DNA of 47,404 nucleotides from Candidatus Zipacnadia bacterium (GCA_029820295.1 JALGVA010000027.1:1-47404), one strand, 5' to 3'. Positions 7,742 to 16,633 are shown, counted from the stretch's first letter. The notes: generated by a model not told the origin, from the letters alone. Program-made: numbers and translations.

Positions 7742-8968
7742 CTACTGCGCGGCCAGGCGGCCCTTGAGCCAGGCGTAGATGGCGTCGCCGATCTGGTAGT
7801 AGCCTGCGGTCGCCGGGTGGACACCGTTGGTCATGCGTGAAATCTCAACGTCGGTGTACGCGTTGGCCGGGACCATCGCGCGCGGGAAGCCGTAGACGGT
7901 GTCCAGGTTCACGAACGCCGGCACCAGGAACAGGCCCTCCGCCTCGCGTCCACCATAGGTCTCGTACTCGCGCTCGACGACGCGATGCTGGTTGCGCCGG
8001 TACTGCCAGCGCGTCTGGGTGGTCGTGTAGTTCGCGCCGAAGGCGTCCTGGCTCGCCGCCGGCGGCACCAGCAGCAGCAGGCCGATCTCGGTGTGCGGCG
8101 CCGCCGCGCGGAAGGCCGCGAGCAGTTGGTCCGCGTAAGCGAAGGCCGCATCGATGCGCTCCTCGATGGTGCTCTCATCCGCCGAGAAGGTGTCGTTGCA
8201 GCCCAGCAGGATCGTGATGAAGTCCGGTGGCTGCCCGCCGTTGTTGGCGTCGAGGTAGCGCTGGAAGTCAAGCTGCGGCTCGCCGTTCACTTCGAAGAGG
8301 AACGGGCTGCGTCCCCGGCGCATGCGCCCGTTGACCTCGACCCGGTCCTGCCCGTCGGCCCAGTTCTCTACGAAGCGGCTGAAGGTCCAGCCGCCGTAGC
8401 CCTCGTGGCGGTTGCCGGTGTCGCCGCCCGGGCCGCTCTCGCCGATGAGCGTCGCGTTCACCGCCTCGTCTTCGGCGAACAGGGTCACCAGACGCGCGGT
8501 GTATCCCGAAGCGGCGGTCAGGCTGTCGCCCACGCACAGCAGCGTGATCTCGCGGCCCGCGCCCGCCGCCGGATCGATGACATGCACGGTCGAGGTCATC
8601 TCCAGCACCGGCTGCACCTCGGGCGTGACGATGCGCACCGTCAGCGGCCAGTCGCCCACCTGCTCGGGCGTGGGGACGGCGGTCCAGCGTTCTGTCTGCT
8701 GGCGGCCGATGGGGCAGTCCACGTCCCAGAGCATGTCTTCGGTGTCGGGCGCAAGCACGATGTTGTCGAAGTACACGTTCGCCTCGACGCCCGGGACGGC
8801 GTAGATCTCCGGCGGCATGATGGGGCGCAGGCCGGGCCTGTCCACCGCCGCGAGCCGCTCGACGGGCGGCAATCCCTCCCCTACGAGTGCGTCCTGGGCC
8901 TGGGTCCGGCAGCTTGCGAGACTCAACGCGCAGATGATCGGCAGGGCGATGGTCCGGTGTACGCGCAT
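7742..8968 (-). CDS. SGNH/GDSL hydrolase lipoprotein
   Basis: The 408-residue product begins with a lipoprotein signal ending in SLASC (Cys20), so it is probably surface anchored. After an N-terminal beta-rich region of about 140 residues comes the esterase domain: block I is CVGDSLTA with the nucleophile serine, block III is LLGCNDTF and block V is TNGVHPATAGY. In block V the position usually occupied by the catalytic aspartate (D-x-x-H) is Asn. The enzyme may still work with a Ser-His dyad. Relatives remove acetyl or other ester groups from polysaccharides. The ATG overlaps the stop of the sulfatase (TGATG), so the genes are translationally coupled; GTG at 8971 is an alternative start. Confidence 0.82.
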   Translation of the reverse strand: MRVHRTIALPIICALSLASCRTQAQDALVGEGLPPVERLAAVDRPGLRPIMPPEIYAVPGVEANVYFDNIVLAPDTEDMLWDVDCPIGRQQTERWTAVPTPEQVGDWPLTVRIVTPEVQPVLEMTSTVHVIDPAAGAGREITLLCVGDSLTAASGYTARLVTLFAEDEAVNATLIGESGPGGDTGNRHEGYGGWTFSRFVENWADGQDRVEVNGRMRRGRSPFLFEVNGEPQLDFQRYLDANNGGQPPDFITILLGCNDTFSADESTIEERIDAAFAYADQLLAAFRAAAPHTEIGLLLLVPPAASQDAFGANYTTTQTRWQYRRNQHRVVEREYETYGGREAEGLFLVPAFVNLDTVYGFPRAMVPANAYTDVEISRMTNGVHPATAGYYQIGDAIYAWLKGRLAAQ

Positions 8969-10446
8969 CACGGATACCTCCCCCAGGCGGGATGCCGCAC
9001 GTGCTCCGGCAGCTTGCCCAGGTAGGATGTGTAGGCCGGCTCCATTGAGTGCAGCAAGCGGTGCATGAGCACCTCGGTCAGCTCGCGGCGGACGCTCGCG
9101 TGGGCCGGGTCATCCCACAGATTGACGGTCTCGCCCGGGTCGTCCTGCAGGTCATACAGCTCGCCGATGGTGTCGGCACCCCAGTAGCCGAGCTTGTAGC
9201 GCCCGGTGGTCAGCAGCGCGCCGGCGCGCCCGCGGTTGTTGTCCACGTACTCGGTCAGGGCGTGGTCGCGCGCATGCTCGCCGCCCTCGAGTACCGGCCG
9301 CAGGCTGGGTGCGGCCATCTCCGGCGGCGCATCGATGCCCGCGTAATCAAGCGCAGTCGCAGCGACCGAGAAGGTCTCCGTGACGCCGTCGTAGCGGCCG
9401 GGGCGCGCGCCGCTCTGCCGGCGCTCGGGCAGGCTGACGATCAGCGGCAGGTGCACGACCTGCTCGAGGAACACGCCCTTGCCCCAGCGGCGCCAGTCGC
9501 CCAGCATCTCGCCATGATCGCTCGTGATCATGGTGATGGTGTCATCGGCGAAGCCGAGGCGCGCCAACTCCTCGTTGATGCGCCCGATCATGTCATCGAT
9601 CAGCGTCATCATCGCGTAGTAGTAGGCCACGCGCGTCTGCACCAGCCGCCGCTCCTCCGGCGTCGCCTGCTTCGCTGGCCGGTTCATGAACTCCGGGCGG
9701 CCCGCCAGCTCCATCTCCCAGGTCTCGGGGAAGGGCATCTCGTTCGGATCGTACATCTCGGCATAGCGGCGCGGCGGATCGAACGGTCCGTGCGGCCCGC
9801 AGAACCCCACCCACAGCATCCACGGCCGGTCGGCGCTCTGCGCGCGTAGGAACTCGATCGCCATGTCGGCGATCCACCAGTCGACGTACTCGTCCTCGTC
9901 GAGCACGTTGATGAGCGTGCCGTCATCGTAGTCGGCGGTCTGGCGCTGATCGTAGATCTCGCGGTAGCGCCCGGGACGCCGCTCTTCCAGCCAGCGCGCG
10001 TAGTCCTGCCCCAGCGGCGCGGCGCCCACCTTCTCGCCCCACTCCTTCCGCCAGCGCCCGCCCTTGCCGCCGGTGAGCTGCGTCCAGTCGTAGCCCTTGG
10101 GCTGCATCATGTGGATCTTGCCGCACGCGCCGGTGTAGTAGCCCGCGCCCTGCAGCCGCTCCATGAAGGTGGTCTCCCACGGCGGCAGGACCGGCGTGGT
10201 GTCGATCTCGCTCTCCATGTACTGCACGCCGTGCTGGTGCGTGTAGCGTCCGGTGTGCAGGCACGCGCGCGCGGGAATGCACACGGTGTTCTGCGTGTAG
10301 CAGCGGGTGAACAGCGTGCCACCCTCGGCCATGGCGTCCATGTTCGGCGTCCGGCAGATGTCGTTACCGGTCACGCCCAGCGTGTCGTAGCGCTGCTGGT
10401 CGGTGGTCACGACGATGATGTTGGGGCGCCCGCAGCGATCGGGCAT
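8968..10446 (-). CDS. sulfatase (formylglycine type)
   Basis: The 492-residue protein is a type I sulfatase or close AlkP-fold hydrolase. Near the start it shows the metal-binding strand NIIVVTTDQQR with Asp16. The sulfatase signature CIPAR at residues 56-60 (C-x-P-x-R, followed by ACLHTGRYTHQHG) marks Cys56 for conversion to formylglycine. Further on, TSDHGEMLGDW (about residue 305) supplies the second metal-binding Asp-His pair. No signal peptide is visible, so it may act in the cytoplasm. A formylglycine-generating enzyme is not in the window. It starts five bases after the metallophosphoesterase stop and overlaps the SGNH gene, suggesting joint processing of a substituted glycan. Confidence 0.9.
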   Translation of the reverse strand: MPDRCGRPNIIVVTTDQQRYDTLGVTGNDICRTPNMDAMAEGGTLFTRCYTQNTVCIPARACLHTGRYTHQHGVQYMESEIDTTPVLPPWETTFMERLQGAGYYTGACGKIHMMQPKGYDWTQLTGGKGGRWRKEWGEKVGAAPLGQDYARWLEERRPGRYREIYDQRQTADYDDGTLINVLDEDEYVDWWIADMAIEFLRAQSADRPWMLWVGFCGPHGPFDPPRRYAEMYDPNEMPFPETWEMELAGRPEFMNRPAKQATPEERRLVQTRVAYYYAMMTLIDDMIGRINEELARLGFADDTITMITSDHGEMLGDWRRWGKGVFLEQVVHLPLIVSLPERRQSGARPGRYDGVTETFSVAATALDYAGIDAPPEMAAPSLRPVLEGGEHARDHALTEYVDNNRGRAGALLTTGRYKLGYWGADTIGELYDLQDDPGETVNLWDDPAHASVRRELTEVLMHRLLHSMEPAYTSYLGKLPEHVRHPAWGRYP

Positions 10447-10450
10447 GATC

Positions 10451-12433
10451 TCATCTCCCTGGCCGATGGCTGGACTGGCGGCTGAGCGGGACCTCGCCGG
10501 TCAGATCGCCGGGGCCGGTCGAGATCATCCACGACTGGGCTTTCTCGGGCACAAACGCCTCGCGGATCATGCCGCGGTTGCCCACCTGTCTGAGTTCCCA
10601 CTCCATGTGGTCGTCGTAGACACGGAAGACGCGGTAGGCATTGGGCCATTCGGCGAACGCCGGGTTCTGCACGTGCCTGATACCCGCCAGCGAGTTGACC
10701 TGGTTCCAGTGGCTGTGGCCGCTCAGGGTCGCGATCACGTTCGGGGCTTCCTCCAGCATCTCGAGGACGTCCGCGGAGCTGGCGCACGTGCTCGCACGCA
10801 TTCGGTGGCCGCAGGAGCTGTCGCCGGGACGGTCGTAGAAGCCGTAGTGCCACACGACCACCGTCGGCGTGCTGGTATCGGCGGCCAGGGTGTCGCGCAG
10901 CCACTGCATCTGCTCCGGCCTGAGCCCGATTTTGACCGAGCTTCCGGCATCGTAGTGATCTGTGCTCTCCCCGTCCCCGGTGCGCCACCAGGAGGCGTCC
11001 ATCACGATGAAGCGCAGCGGGTCGCGCGCAAGCACGTAGTCGAAAGAGCCCCCGGGGAACAGCTCGGGTGCCAGTTCGAGCAGGTCTGCCCTCGACGACG
11101 ACAGGTAGGAGTCATGGTTGCCGACGCAGCCGTAGACCGGCAGCTCGGTGGCGTCGAGCACGCCTGCGAGCAGCTCGAACTCAGAGCGTGTGGCGCGGTT
11201 CACCATGTCGCCCGCCAGCAGCGCGAAGTCGACCCCTTCGGCGCGCAGCGACTCCAGCTCCGCCGGCAGCGTCGCGGCCGCGCCCTCATGCATGATCACG
11301 TTCATCCACGCGCCACGCCCCGGCGACAGGTGAGTGTCCGCGATGACAGCGAAGGACAGCACCGGCGCTCGCACCGCACGTCCCGTCGGCCGCAGGCGCA
11401 GTTCCAGGAACTCGCCCGCCGGCCGGAAGTGTGGTCCGGCAACGGTCAGGTAGTGCCTCCCCTCGGGCAGCAGCCACTCGGCCAGCTCGACGCGCTCCGG
11501 CGGCGGCTCGCCCTGGATGTCCGGGACGGCATCGCGGACGGGGAGCGGCCCCCAGCTCGGCGCGACCACCATGGGCGCGCCGACCAGGGTCGAGTCGCTG
11601 AGAACGTACGCACGCAGTCCCGGTCGCAGATCCTCGTCCGGTCTGAGGGCGACGCTCCCGGTCAGGTACAGCGGCTCAGGCACGTCGACCGCGAAGCTCA
11701 GCAGCCCGTCTGCGCGTATGTGCACGCCGGGAGTATCCGGCAGGACGACTTCCGGCCGTGCCAGATCGGCGGCCAGAGCACCGTCCGTGCCATCCACGCG
11801 AAGCTCTCGCCCGGGCTCGATGGTGACCGCGCGAGCATCCGCCTGGCTGCGCAGCAACGCCTGCAGGCGCGGATAGACCTCGATCGGTGGGTCGGGCACA
11901 ACCGTCGCGACCAGACGAACGTCATCGAACCAGCTCGGTGCACCGGCGACCATGGCCAGCATCACGTCGCGGTCGGTCTCGCGCCACTCCTCGGCCCGCA
12001 GCGTCCCCGTCAGTTGCACCCACTCACCGGCCCGGCCTCCGGTGACGGTCGCCTTGGTGTAGCGCCGCTCGCCGTCGCTGGCGGAGATGTACAACTGGAC
12101 GCCGCCATCGATCCCGGCGTAAACCCAGGCGGAGAACTCGCAGTCTCTCTCACGGTCCAGCAGCGCGTCCAGCCGGAAGTAGGCGCCACCACTGTCGCCG
12201 TCGGGAGTCACGAGCAGCGAGCGCGCGCCGGAATGAGCATGCGCGTCGTCTCCGGCATAAGCGGCCTGGTAGGTGTGCAGGTCGGGGATCTCCCGCTCGA
12301 AGCCCTCCTCGAGCATCACGACGTCCTCTTCCTGCGCCAGTGCCGGGGAAGCCGGCCGGCACAGCGCAAGCACTGCGCCGAAACACAGCACGGCGCCGCA
12401 CCGAAGCACCTGTACAAGGCCATCCTGGATCAT
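10451..12433 (-). CDS. secreted metallophosphoesterase
   Basis: The 660-residue product has a signal peptide (residues 1 to about 36, ending PALAQ). The first 340 residues are beta-rich, including a carbohydrate-binding-like jelly roll (EEGFERE then SGARSLLV). The calcineurin-like phosphoesterase domain follows with all motifs in order: D-x-H in VIADTHLS (about 363), GD in LLAGDMV (about 406), GNHD (about 435), WHYGF (about 529) and GHSH (about 570). It should use two metal ions to cleave phosphate esters outside the cell. AAGGACC and the spacing of one base to the upstream stop (TGAGATG) fix the start; an open frame extends further upstream but overlaps the radical SAM gene. Confidence 0.87.
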   Translation of the reverse strand: MIQDGLVQVLRCGAVLCFGAVLALCRPASPALAQEEDVVMLEEGFEREIPDLHTYQAAYAGDDAHAHSGARSLLVTPDGDSGGAYFRLDALLDRERDCEFSAWVYAGIDGGVQLYISASDGERRYTKATVTGGRAGEWVQLTGTLRAEEWRETDRDVMLAMVAGAPSWFDDVRLVATVVPDPPIEVYPRLQALLRSQADARAVTIEPGRELRVDGTDGALAADLARPEVVLPDTPGVHIRADGLLSFAVDVPEPLYLTGSVALRPDEDLRPGLRAYVLSDSTLVGAPMVVAPSWGPLPVRDAVPDIQGEPPPERVELAEWLLPEGRHYLTVAGPHFRPAGEFLELRLRPTGRAVRAPVLSFAVIADTHLSPGRGAWMNVIMHEGAAATLPAELESLRAEGVDFALLAGDMVNRATRSEFELLAGVLDATELPVYGCVGNHDSYLSSSRADLLELAPELFPGGSFDYVLARDPLRFIVMDASWWRTGDGESTDHYDAGSSVKIGLRPEQMQWLRDTLAADTSTPTVVVWHYGFYDRPGDSSCGHRMRASTCASSADVLEMLEEAPNVIATLSGHSHWNQVNSLAGIRHVQNPAFAEWPNAYRVFRVYDDHMEWELRQVGNRGMIREAFVPEKAQSWMISTGPGDLTGEVPLSRQSSHRPGR

Positions 12434-12434
12434 C

Positions 12435-13778
12435 TCACTGGTCCTTCGCCGAGCCATCACCGCCGGGCTCTTCTTCCAGCCGCCTGTAGGTCGAGTGTGG
12501 ACACTCTTTTGAGAGTGCCAGCCTGCGGCCCGGCAGCGACACCGAGCTGCAGCCGCATACGTAGTACTCCGGCCGCTGGCCCAGCGTCTCCGCCATCTCG
12601 GCCCACATCTCACGCGACTCGGTGCTGATGTAGAGCGGCACTTCCGTGTCCCAGCGCCGCACCTGAGCGGCCAGGTAGCGGTAGATCTCCGCGCGCACCT
12701 CGTGCGGGAAGGGCCCGGTGATCACGCCCTCCATCTCCTCGGCCGCGTCGCGGGCCGCGCCCACGAACTCCTCGTCCAGCAGATCGAGACTGAACTTCGC
12801 CGCCAGCGACTCGACGGTGTTCCACATGATCACGCAGAAGCCGATCGACTCGGGCGTCGTCAGCCGGCACATGGCCTCGATGGCCTCCGCGTACTCCTCG
12901 CGCCAGTTCTTGACCGGGATCATCGGCTTGAACTTGAAGCGCACCGGGATGCCCATCGCCTGGCACTTCGCGGCGGCCTCGACGCGCTCGACGGCGCTGC
13001 CCGTGCCCGGCTCGATGTCGCGTGCCACCGCCTCACAGGTGGCGCTCCACACGCCGATGAGGCGGTCTTTGCACTCCAGGTCGGCCATCCACTCCACATT
13101 CGGGGAGGTGGAGTGGAAGTAGCCCCAGCGGTCATGGGCCGCCAGCGTACGCGTGTAGAGGTCGATGCAGCCATACTCGGGCTCGAAGGCGATGTGATCC
13201 GCTCCCCAGCCGATCATGCGGAAGCACTTCTGCCACTGGTTCTCGGCGATCACGCGTGGGACGACGTTCTCCATGAACTCCTCGAGGTTCACGCCGATGG
13301 CGACCCACGGTCCGGACTTGCCGGTGCCGCAGTACTGGCAGCCGTGCGGGCAGCCGGACATCGTGCCGAAGTCGTTGGTGGGCCAGCAGACGTAGTTCTT
13401 CTGCCAGTCATCCTCACGCTCGTGGTACTTGCGCACCGGGTCGATCCAGCCGAGCAGGTCGCATACGTGACTCGCATTGGTCCCCTCGGGCAGGCCGGCC
13501 AGCAGGTCCTCGGCCTCGGGACGCTCGCCATCGAGCTGGAGCATGGTGAAGACCAGTGGACGCGTGTACGGGCCGCGCTCGGGGTCGAGCACCGCCTCGG
13601 GCGACCACACCTGGTACGCATGGGACATCACCGACGCGAGGTCGTCCGCGGAGTACTCGATGACGTCCGCGCGCGGAAAGCCGATGGCGCCCAGCATGCG
13701 CTCCATGCGTCGCACGGCGCGTTCATCGCGTGTGACCTCGTCGAACATGTAGACGGCCGCGGGTCGCAGTGCGTACAT
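12435..13778 (-). CDS. radical SAM protein resembling spore photoproduct lyase
   Basis: The 447-residue cytoplasmic protein has a radical SAM CX3CX2C motif, GCPHGCQYCG, with Cys143, Cys147 and Cys150 to bind a 4Fe-4S cluster. The segment from about 240 to 300 (IGVWSATCEAVARD, IEPGTGSAVERVEAAAK, GIPVRFKFKPMIPVKNW) follows the spore photoproduct lyase pattern of S-N-x-x-x-V-x-x-x-E-P-G-T and a later P-I/M-I-x-x-x-x-W. In SPL a cysteine in the F-E-A-A-C-T-S-D-P segment donates hydrogen; here the comparable stretch FRMIGWGADH (187-196) has no cysteine. A Cys-rich end (YVCGCSS, KECPHS) is present. It is not an anaerobic sulfatase-maturing enzyme by its motifs. Reaction unknown. Confidence 0.75.
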   Translation of the reverse strand: MYALRPAAVYMFDEVTRDERAVRRMERMLGAIGFPRADVIEYSADDLASVMSHAYQVWSPEAVLDPERGPYTRPLVFTMLQLDGERPEAEDLLAGLPEGTNASHVCDLLGWIDPVRKYHEREDDWQKNYVCWPTNDFGTMSGCPHGCQYCGTGKSGPWVAIGVNLEEFMENVVPRVIAENQWQKCFRMIGWGADHIAFEPEYGCIDLYTRTLAAHDRWGYFHSTSPNVEWMADLECKDRLIGVWSATCEAVARDIEPGTGSAVERVEAAAKCQAMGIPVRFKFKPMIPVKNWREEYAEAIEAMCRLTTPESIGFCVIMWNTVESLAAKFSLDLLDEEFVGAARDAAEEMEGVITGPFPHEVRAEIYRYLAAQVRRWDTEVPLYISTESREMWAEMAETLGQRPEYYVCGCSSVSLPGRRLALSKECPHSTYRRLEEEPGGDGSAKDQ

Positions 13779-13829
13779 CGATGCGCCTCCTCAACTTCGC
13801 ACGTCGGTCGTCGTCGTTGCCATTCCGAG

Positions 13830-13851
13830 GGGCGGGTCGCCTGACCCGCCC
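13830..13851 (-). terminator. hairpin downstream of the second Gfo/Idh gene
   Basis: A 9-bp stem (13830-13838 with 13843-13851) with a four-base loop lies just after the Gfo/Idh stop and before the radical SAM start. No T-run follows, so it may only attenuate read-through. Confidence 0.45.
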
Positions 13852-13858
13852 GGTCGTT

Positions 13859-14794
13859 CTATCGGCGCAGGGACCGGATCTGCTCCGCCAGGCGATGGCT
13901 GGCAAGGGCGTCGCGCGCGGGCACGTGCGGCTGCCCGTCGCCGCGCACGCAGGCGAAGAAGTGGTCGAGCTGCGCCGCGAATCCCCAGCGCTGGGGCTCG
14001 GGCATCTGCCAGCGGTCCTGGTCCGGGCACCACGCCACCCGCTGCCCGTCGGCGATGGTCTCGACCGCGTGCGGGGCGTCGATGATCGCCGTGCGTCCAC
14101 CACCGTGCAGGACCATGCGCTCGATCCAGCGCCCGGCGGCACGCGACATGATGTAGCTGCCCAGCGCCCCGCCCACAAAGCGCATCGACACCGACGCGCC
14201 CAGGTCGATCTCGCCCTCGGACACGCACCAGCCCCTGACCTCGGCCACCTCGCCGCACAGCCAGCGCACCGCGTCCAGCAGGTGGAGGGAGTTCGTGATC
14301 GGCTCGCGGTAGATCCCACCCGAGCCGCTCTTCTCCGCCGCGCACATCTCGATGGTGTGGCCGGCGAAGTGTTCGTACGCACGGCGGTAGACCGGGGCGA
14401 AGCGGCGGTTCACGCTCATCATCAGCAGCGTGCCGGACGCCTCGGCCGTCGCCACCATCTCCTGCGCGCGCGCGAAATCCGCCGACAGCGGCTTCTCGCA
14501 CAGCGTGGGCACGCCCGCGCGCATCAGGGCCAGCACCGGCTCGTAGTGCGCGTCAATGCTCTCGCGCACCGGCGTGAGCACCAGTGCGCAGTCGCAGGCG
14601 TCGGCGTCGATCTCGTCGGCGGAGGCCAGATGTGTGGCGTTCGGGAAGCGCGCGCACATGCGCTCGCGCACGGTCTCGGAGGCGTCCACGCACGCGCAGA
14701 CGGTCGCGCCGTCGTGCACATCCAGCAGCGGCAGGTAGATGTCGCGCGCGATGCCGCCGCAGCCGATCACGGCGACGCGCAGTGGGTCGGTCAT
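13859..14794 (-). CDS. Gfo/Idh/MocA-family oxidoreductase
   Basis: The 311-residue protein has the Rossmann motif VAVIGCGGIARD (about 7-18) and an intact EKP motif (CEKPLS, about 101-106), followed by the alpha/beta substrate domain containing NRRFAPVYRRA and EPITNSLHLLD. These enzymes oxidise or reduce a sugar or cyclitol with NAD(P). It directly follows a DegT-type aminotransferase. Pairs of Gfo/Idh dehydrogenase and DegT aminotransferase are typical of amino-sugar or amino-cyclitol synthesis, where the dehydrogenase makes a ketone and the transaminase converts it to an amine. The ATG at 14794 follows GGGGAGACC; an in-frame ATG 30 bases further upstream lacks such a site. Confidence 0.87.
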   Translation of the reverse strand: MTDPLRVAVIGCGGIARDIYLPLLDVHDGATVCACVDASETVRERMCARFPNATHLASADEIDADACDCALVLTPVRESIDAHYEPVLALMRAGVPTLCEKPLSADFARAQEMVATAEASGTLLMMSVNRRFAPVYRRAYEHFAGHTIEMCAAEKSGSGGIYREPITNSLHLLDAVRWLCGEVAEVRGWCVSEGEIDLGASVSMRFVGGALGSYIMSRAAGRWIERMVLHGGGRTAIIDAPHAVETIADGQRVAWCPDQDRWQMPEPQRWGFAAQLDHFFACVRGDGQPHVPARDALASHRLAEQIRSLRR

Positions 14795-14827
14795 CGTCGG
14801 TCTCCCCGAAGCCGCGCCCGTCACGGT

Positions 14828-14855
14828 CGGGGCCGGAGCCTTCGCCCCGGCCCCG
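14828..14855 (-). terminator. hairpin after the DegT aminotransferase gene
   Basis: A 9-bp perfect stem (14828-14836 with 14847-14855) with a ten-base loop lies in the 80-base gap between the DegT stop and the Gfo/Idh start. It lacks a T-run and may act as an attenuator. Confidence 0.45.
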
Positions 14856-14874
14856 TGGTCGTCCGCAGGTGCGC

Positions 14875-16116
14875 TCAGCGCAACTCATCCACGTTGTCGC
14901 GGATCTTCTGGATCGCCTCGAGCATCAGGTCCATGTCGTCGGTGCCGCCGAGGAAGAGCCTGTGCGTGAGACTGACGCCCTCCTCCTTGTGGATGCGCTC
15001 GCACTCGGGCGTGGGCATGCCGGCGTAGTCGGGCGGCTCGTTATCGCCGAAGCAGGCGGGCCCCCAGTTGCGCTCGGTGAACAGCGGATTGTGCTGGATC
15101 GGGTGCAGGTGGCCGAGGCCGCAGCTCAGGCCCTCGGCGTTGAGCGCCTCCATGAAGCGGTCGCGGGTGATGCCGCCGAACGCCTCGGAGTGGAACTTGA
15201 AGTGATAGAAGTAGAAGTTCCAGCGTGTGACCCACGGGTCGCGCTCGATGGGGGAGACGCCCTCGATCGCGCGCAGGCCGTCCTCAAGGTAGCGGGCGTT
15301 GGCATCGCGGGTCTCGGCCTGCTCCGCGAGGCGCGACAGGCCGCCGAGCAGCACCGCGGCCTGCCACTCGGTCATGCGCAGGTTGCTGGCGACGAGGTGG
15401 TGTTCGTAGAACGGCCGGCCCTCGAAGCGGCCGATGTGGTGGAAGCTGTAGAGCATCGCGGCGAGGTCCTCGTCGTTGGTGAGGCAGATGCCGCCCTCGC
15501 CCGCGGTGAGGGTCTTGCCCATCTGCAGCGAGAAGCAGCCGATGTCGCCCAGCGAGCCGCAGCCGCGGCCATTCCAGGTGGAGCCGTGCGCGTGCGCGGA
15601 GTCCTCGATGATCCACAGCCCGTGGCGGTCGGCGATGGCGCGCAGTGCGTCCATGTCCGCGGGATAGCCGCCGTAGTGCACGGGCATGATGCCGACGGTG
15701 CGCTCGCCGATGGCGGCCTCGACCGCCGCGGGCGAGATCTGGTAGTTGCCGGGGTCGATGTCCACGACGATGGGGATGGCGTTCACCAGGATGCAGGCGG
15801 TGGCGGAGGCGACGAAGGTGGCGGCGGGGACGATCACCTCGTCGCCGGGCCGGATGCCGATGGCCTTGAGCGCGCACTCGATGGCCTGCGTGCCGTTGGT
15901 GATGGCCACGCCGAATTGCGCGTCCTGGAACGCCGCGAACTGCTCCTCGAACTGGGTGACCTTCGAGGTGTCCGACGGGCCGCTGCCGCGCCACCATCGG
16001 CCGGACTCGAGCACCTGCATGAGGTTCTCGCGCTCGATGTCACCGAAGATGGGCCAGTCCTTGCCGAGTTGCCGGTCGATGACCTTGGGGCCGCCGTTGA
16101 TCGCCAGCTTGGCCAC
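14875..16116 (-). CDS. DegT/DnrJ/EryC1/StrS aminotransferase
   Basis: The 413-residue protein is a pyridoxal-phosphate aminotransferase of the sugar aminotransferase family. Recognisable motifs are the substrate loop ITNGTQAIECALKAIGI, the strand GDEVIVPAATFVASA, the cofactor-binding EDSAHAHG (about 172-179) and the Schiff-base lysine in GKTLTAGEGG (about 200). These enzymes transfer an amino group from glutamate or glutamine to a keto-sugar or keto-cyclitol. The true start is GTG at 16116, preceded by GGAGGCATTACC; the frame runs further upstream but only into low-complexity sequence. It is followed by Gfo/Idh, radical SAM, phosphoesterase, sulfatase and esterase genes on the same strand. 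Confidence 0.9.
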   Translation of the reverse strand: MAKLAINGGPKVIDRQLGKDWPIFGDIERENLMQVLESGRWWRGSGPSDTSKVTQFEEQFAAFQDAQFGVAITNGTQAIECALKAIGIRPGDEVIVPAATFVASATACILVNAIPIVVDIDPGNYQISPAAVEAAIGERTVGIMPVHYGGYPADMDALRAIADRHGLWIIEDSAHAHGSTWNGRGCGSLGDIGCFSLQMGKTLTAGEGGICLTNDEDLAAMLYSFHHIGRFEGRPFYEHHLVASNLRMTEWQAAVLLGGLSRLAEQAETRDANARYLEDGLRAIEGVSPIERDPWVTRWNFYFYHFKFHSEAFGGITRDRFMEALNAEGLSCGLGHLHPIQHNPLFTERNWGPACFGDNEPPDYAGMPTPECERIHKEEGVSLTHRLFLGGTDDMDLMLEAIQKIRDNVDELR

Positions 16117-16237
16117 GGTAATGCCTCCGGGTTGAGGGGCGCCCCTCGGGCGCCACCGCGATCGTACATCGGGAGGCAGGTTCGACGCCCGCCCCGGCGC
16201 TCCTGCATCGAACCGAAAAGGGGGAAGGCTCCGCGCC

Positions 16238-16633
16238 TCAGAAGGCGGCGGCGCGACTGAGGGCGGCGTTGAGCGATGCGGGCAGGGACATGAGGCTGAA
16301 GGGCTTCTGCACGAAGTGCTTCGTGCGTTCACCGATGATCTCTGCGATCCGGTGCGCCTCCATGCCGCTGGCGATCACAATCGGGACCGAGTCATCGATC
16401 GCGGCCATACGGTCAAGCAGCTCCTGGCCGGAGATGCCGGGCAGGATAAGGTCGAGGACCACCACGTCGAGGCTATCGTGCTGCTCCTCGAAGATCTCCA
16501 GCGCCTGCGCGCCATTGTGCGCCGGGATCAGCTCCCAGCCCGCCCGTTCCAGCGCGAAGCGGGCCAGGGCCACAAGTGAGACCTCATCATCGACGAACAG
16601 GACCCTTGGACGGTCAGTGTTCCCTCGGTTCAT
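16238..16633 (-). CDS. single-domain response regulator (receiver only)
   Basis: The 131-residue protein is a lone receiver domain. It has the acidic pair Asp15-Asp16, the phosphate-accepting Asp61 in VVVLDLILPG, and Lys110 in VQKPF. There is no output domain, so it must act by protein-protein contact or as a phosphate relay; no histidine kinase is nearby. It has its own consensus promoter (16693-16720). The gap of 121 bases to the DegT gene leaves open whether the downstream cluster is read from the same promoter. Confidence 0.87.
   Translation of the reverse strand: MNRGNTDRPRVLFVDDEVSLVALARFALERAGWELIPAHNGAQALEIFEEQHDSLDVVVLDLILPGISGQELLDRMAAIDDSVPIVIASGMEAHRIAEIIGERTKHFVQKPFSLMSLPASLNAALSRAAAF

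Noticed and set aside
10403-12628. 741-codon open frame on the plus strand
   Set aside because: It lies opposite the metallophosphoesterase gene, which has all catalytic motifs; the antisense translation has no recognisable domain.
12435-13778. Anaerobic sulfatase-maturing radical SAM enzyme for the neighbouring sulfatase
   Set aside because: Motif order and the EPGTG block fit the SPL-like layout instead; the SPASM-type Cys pattern of maturases is not seen.
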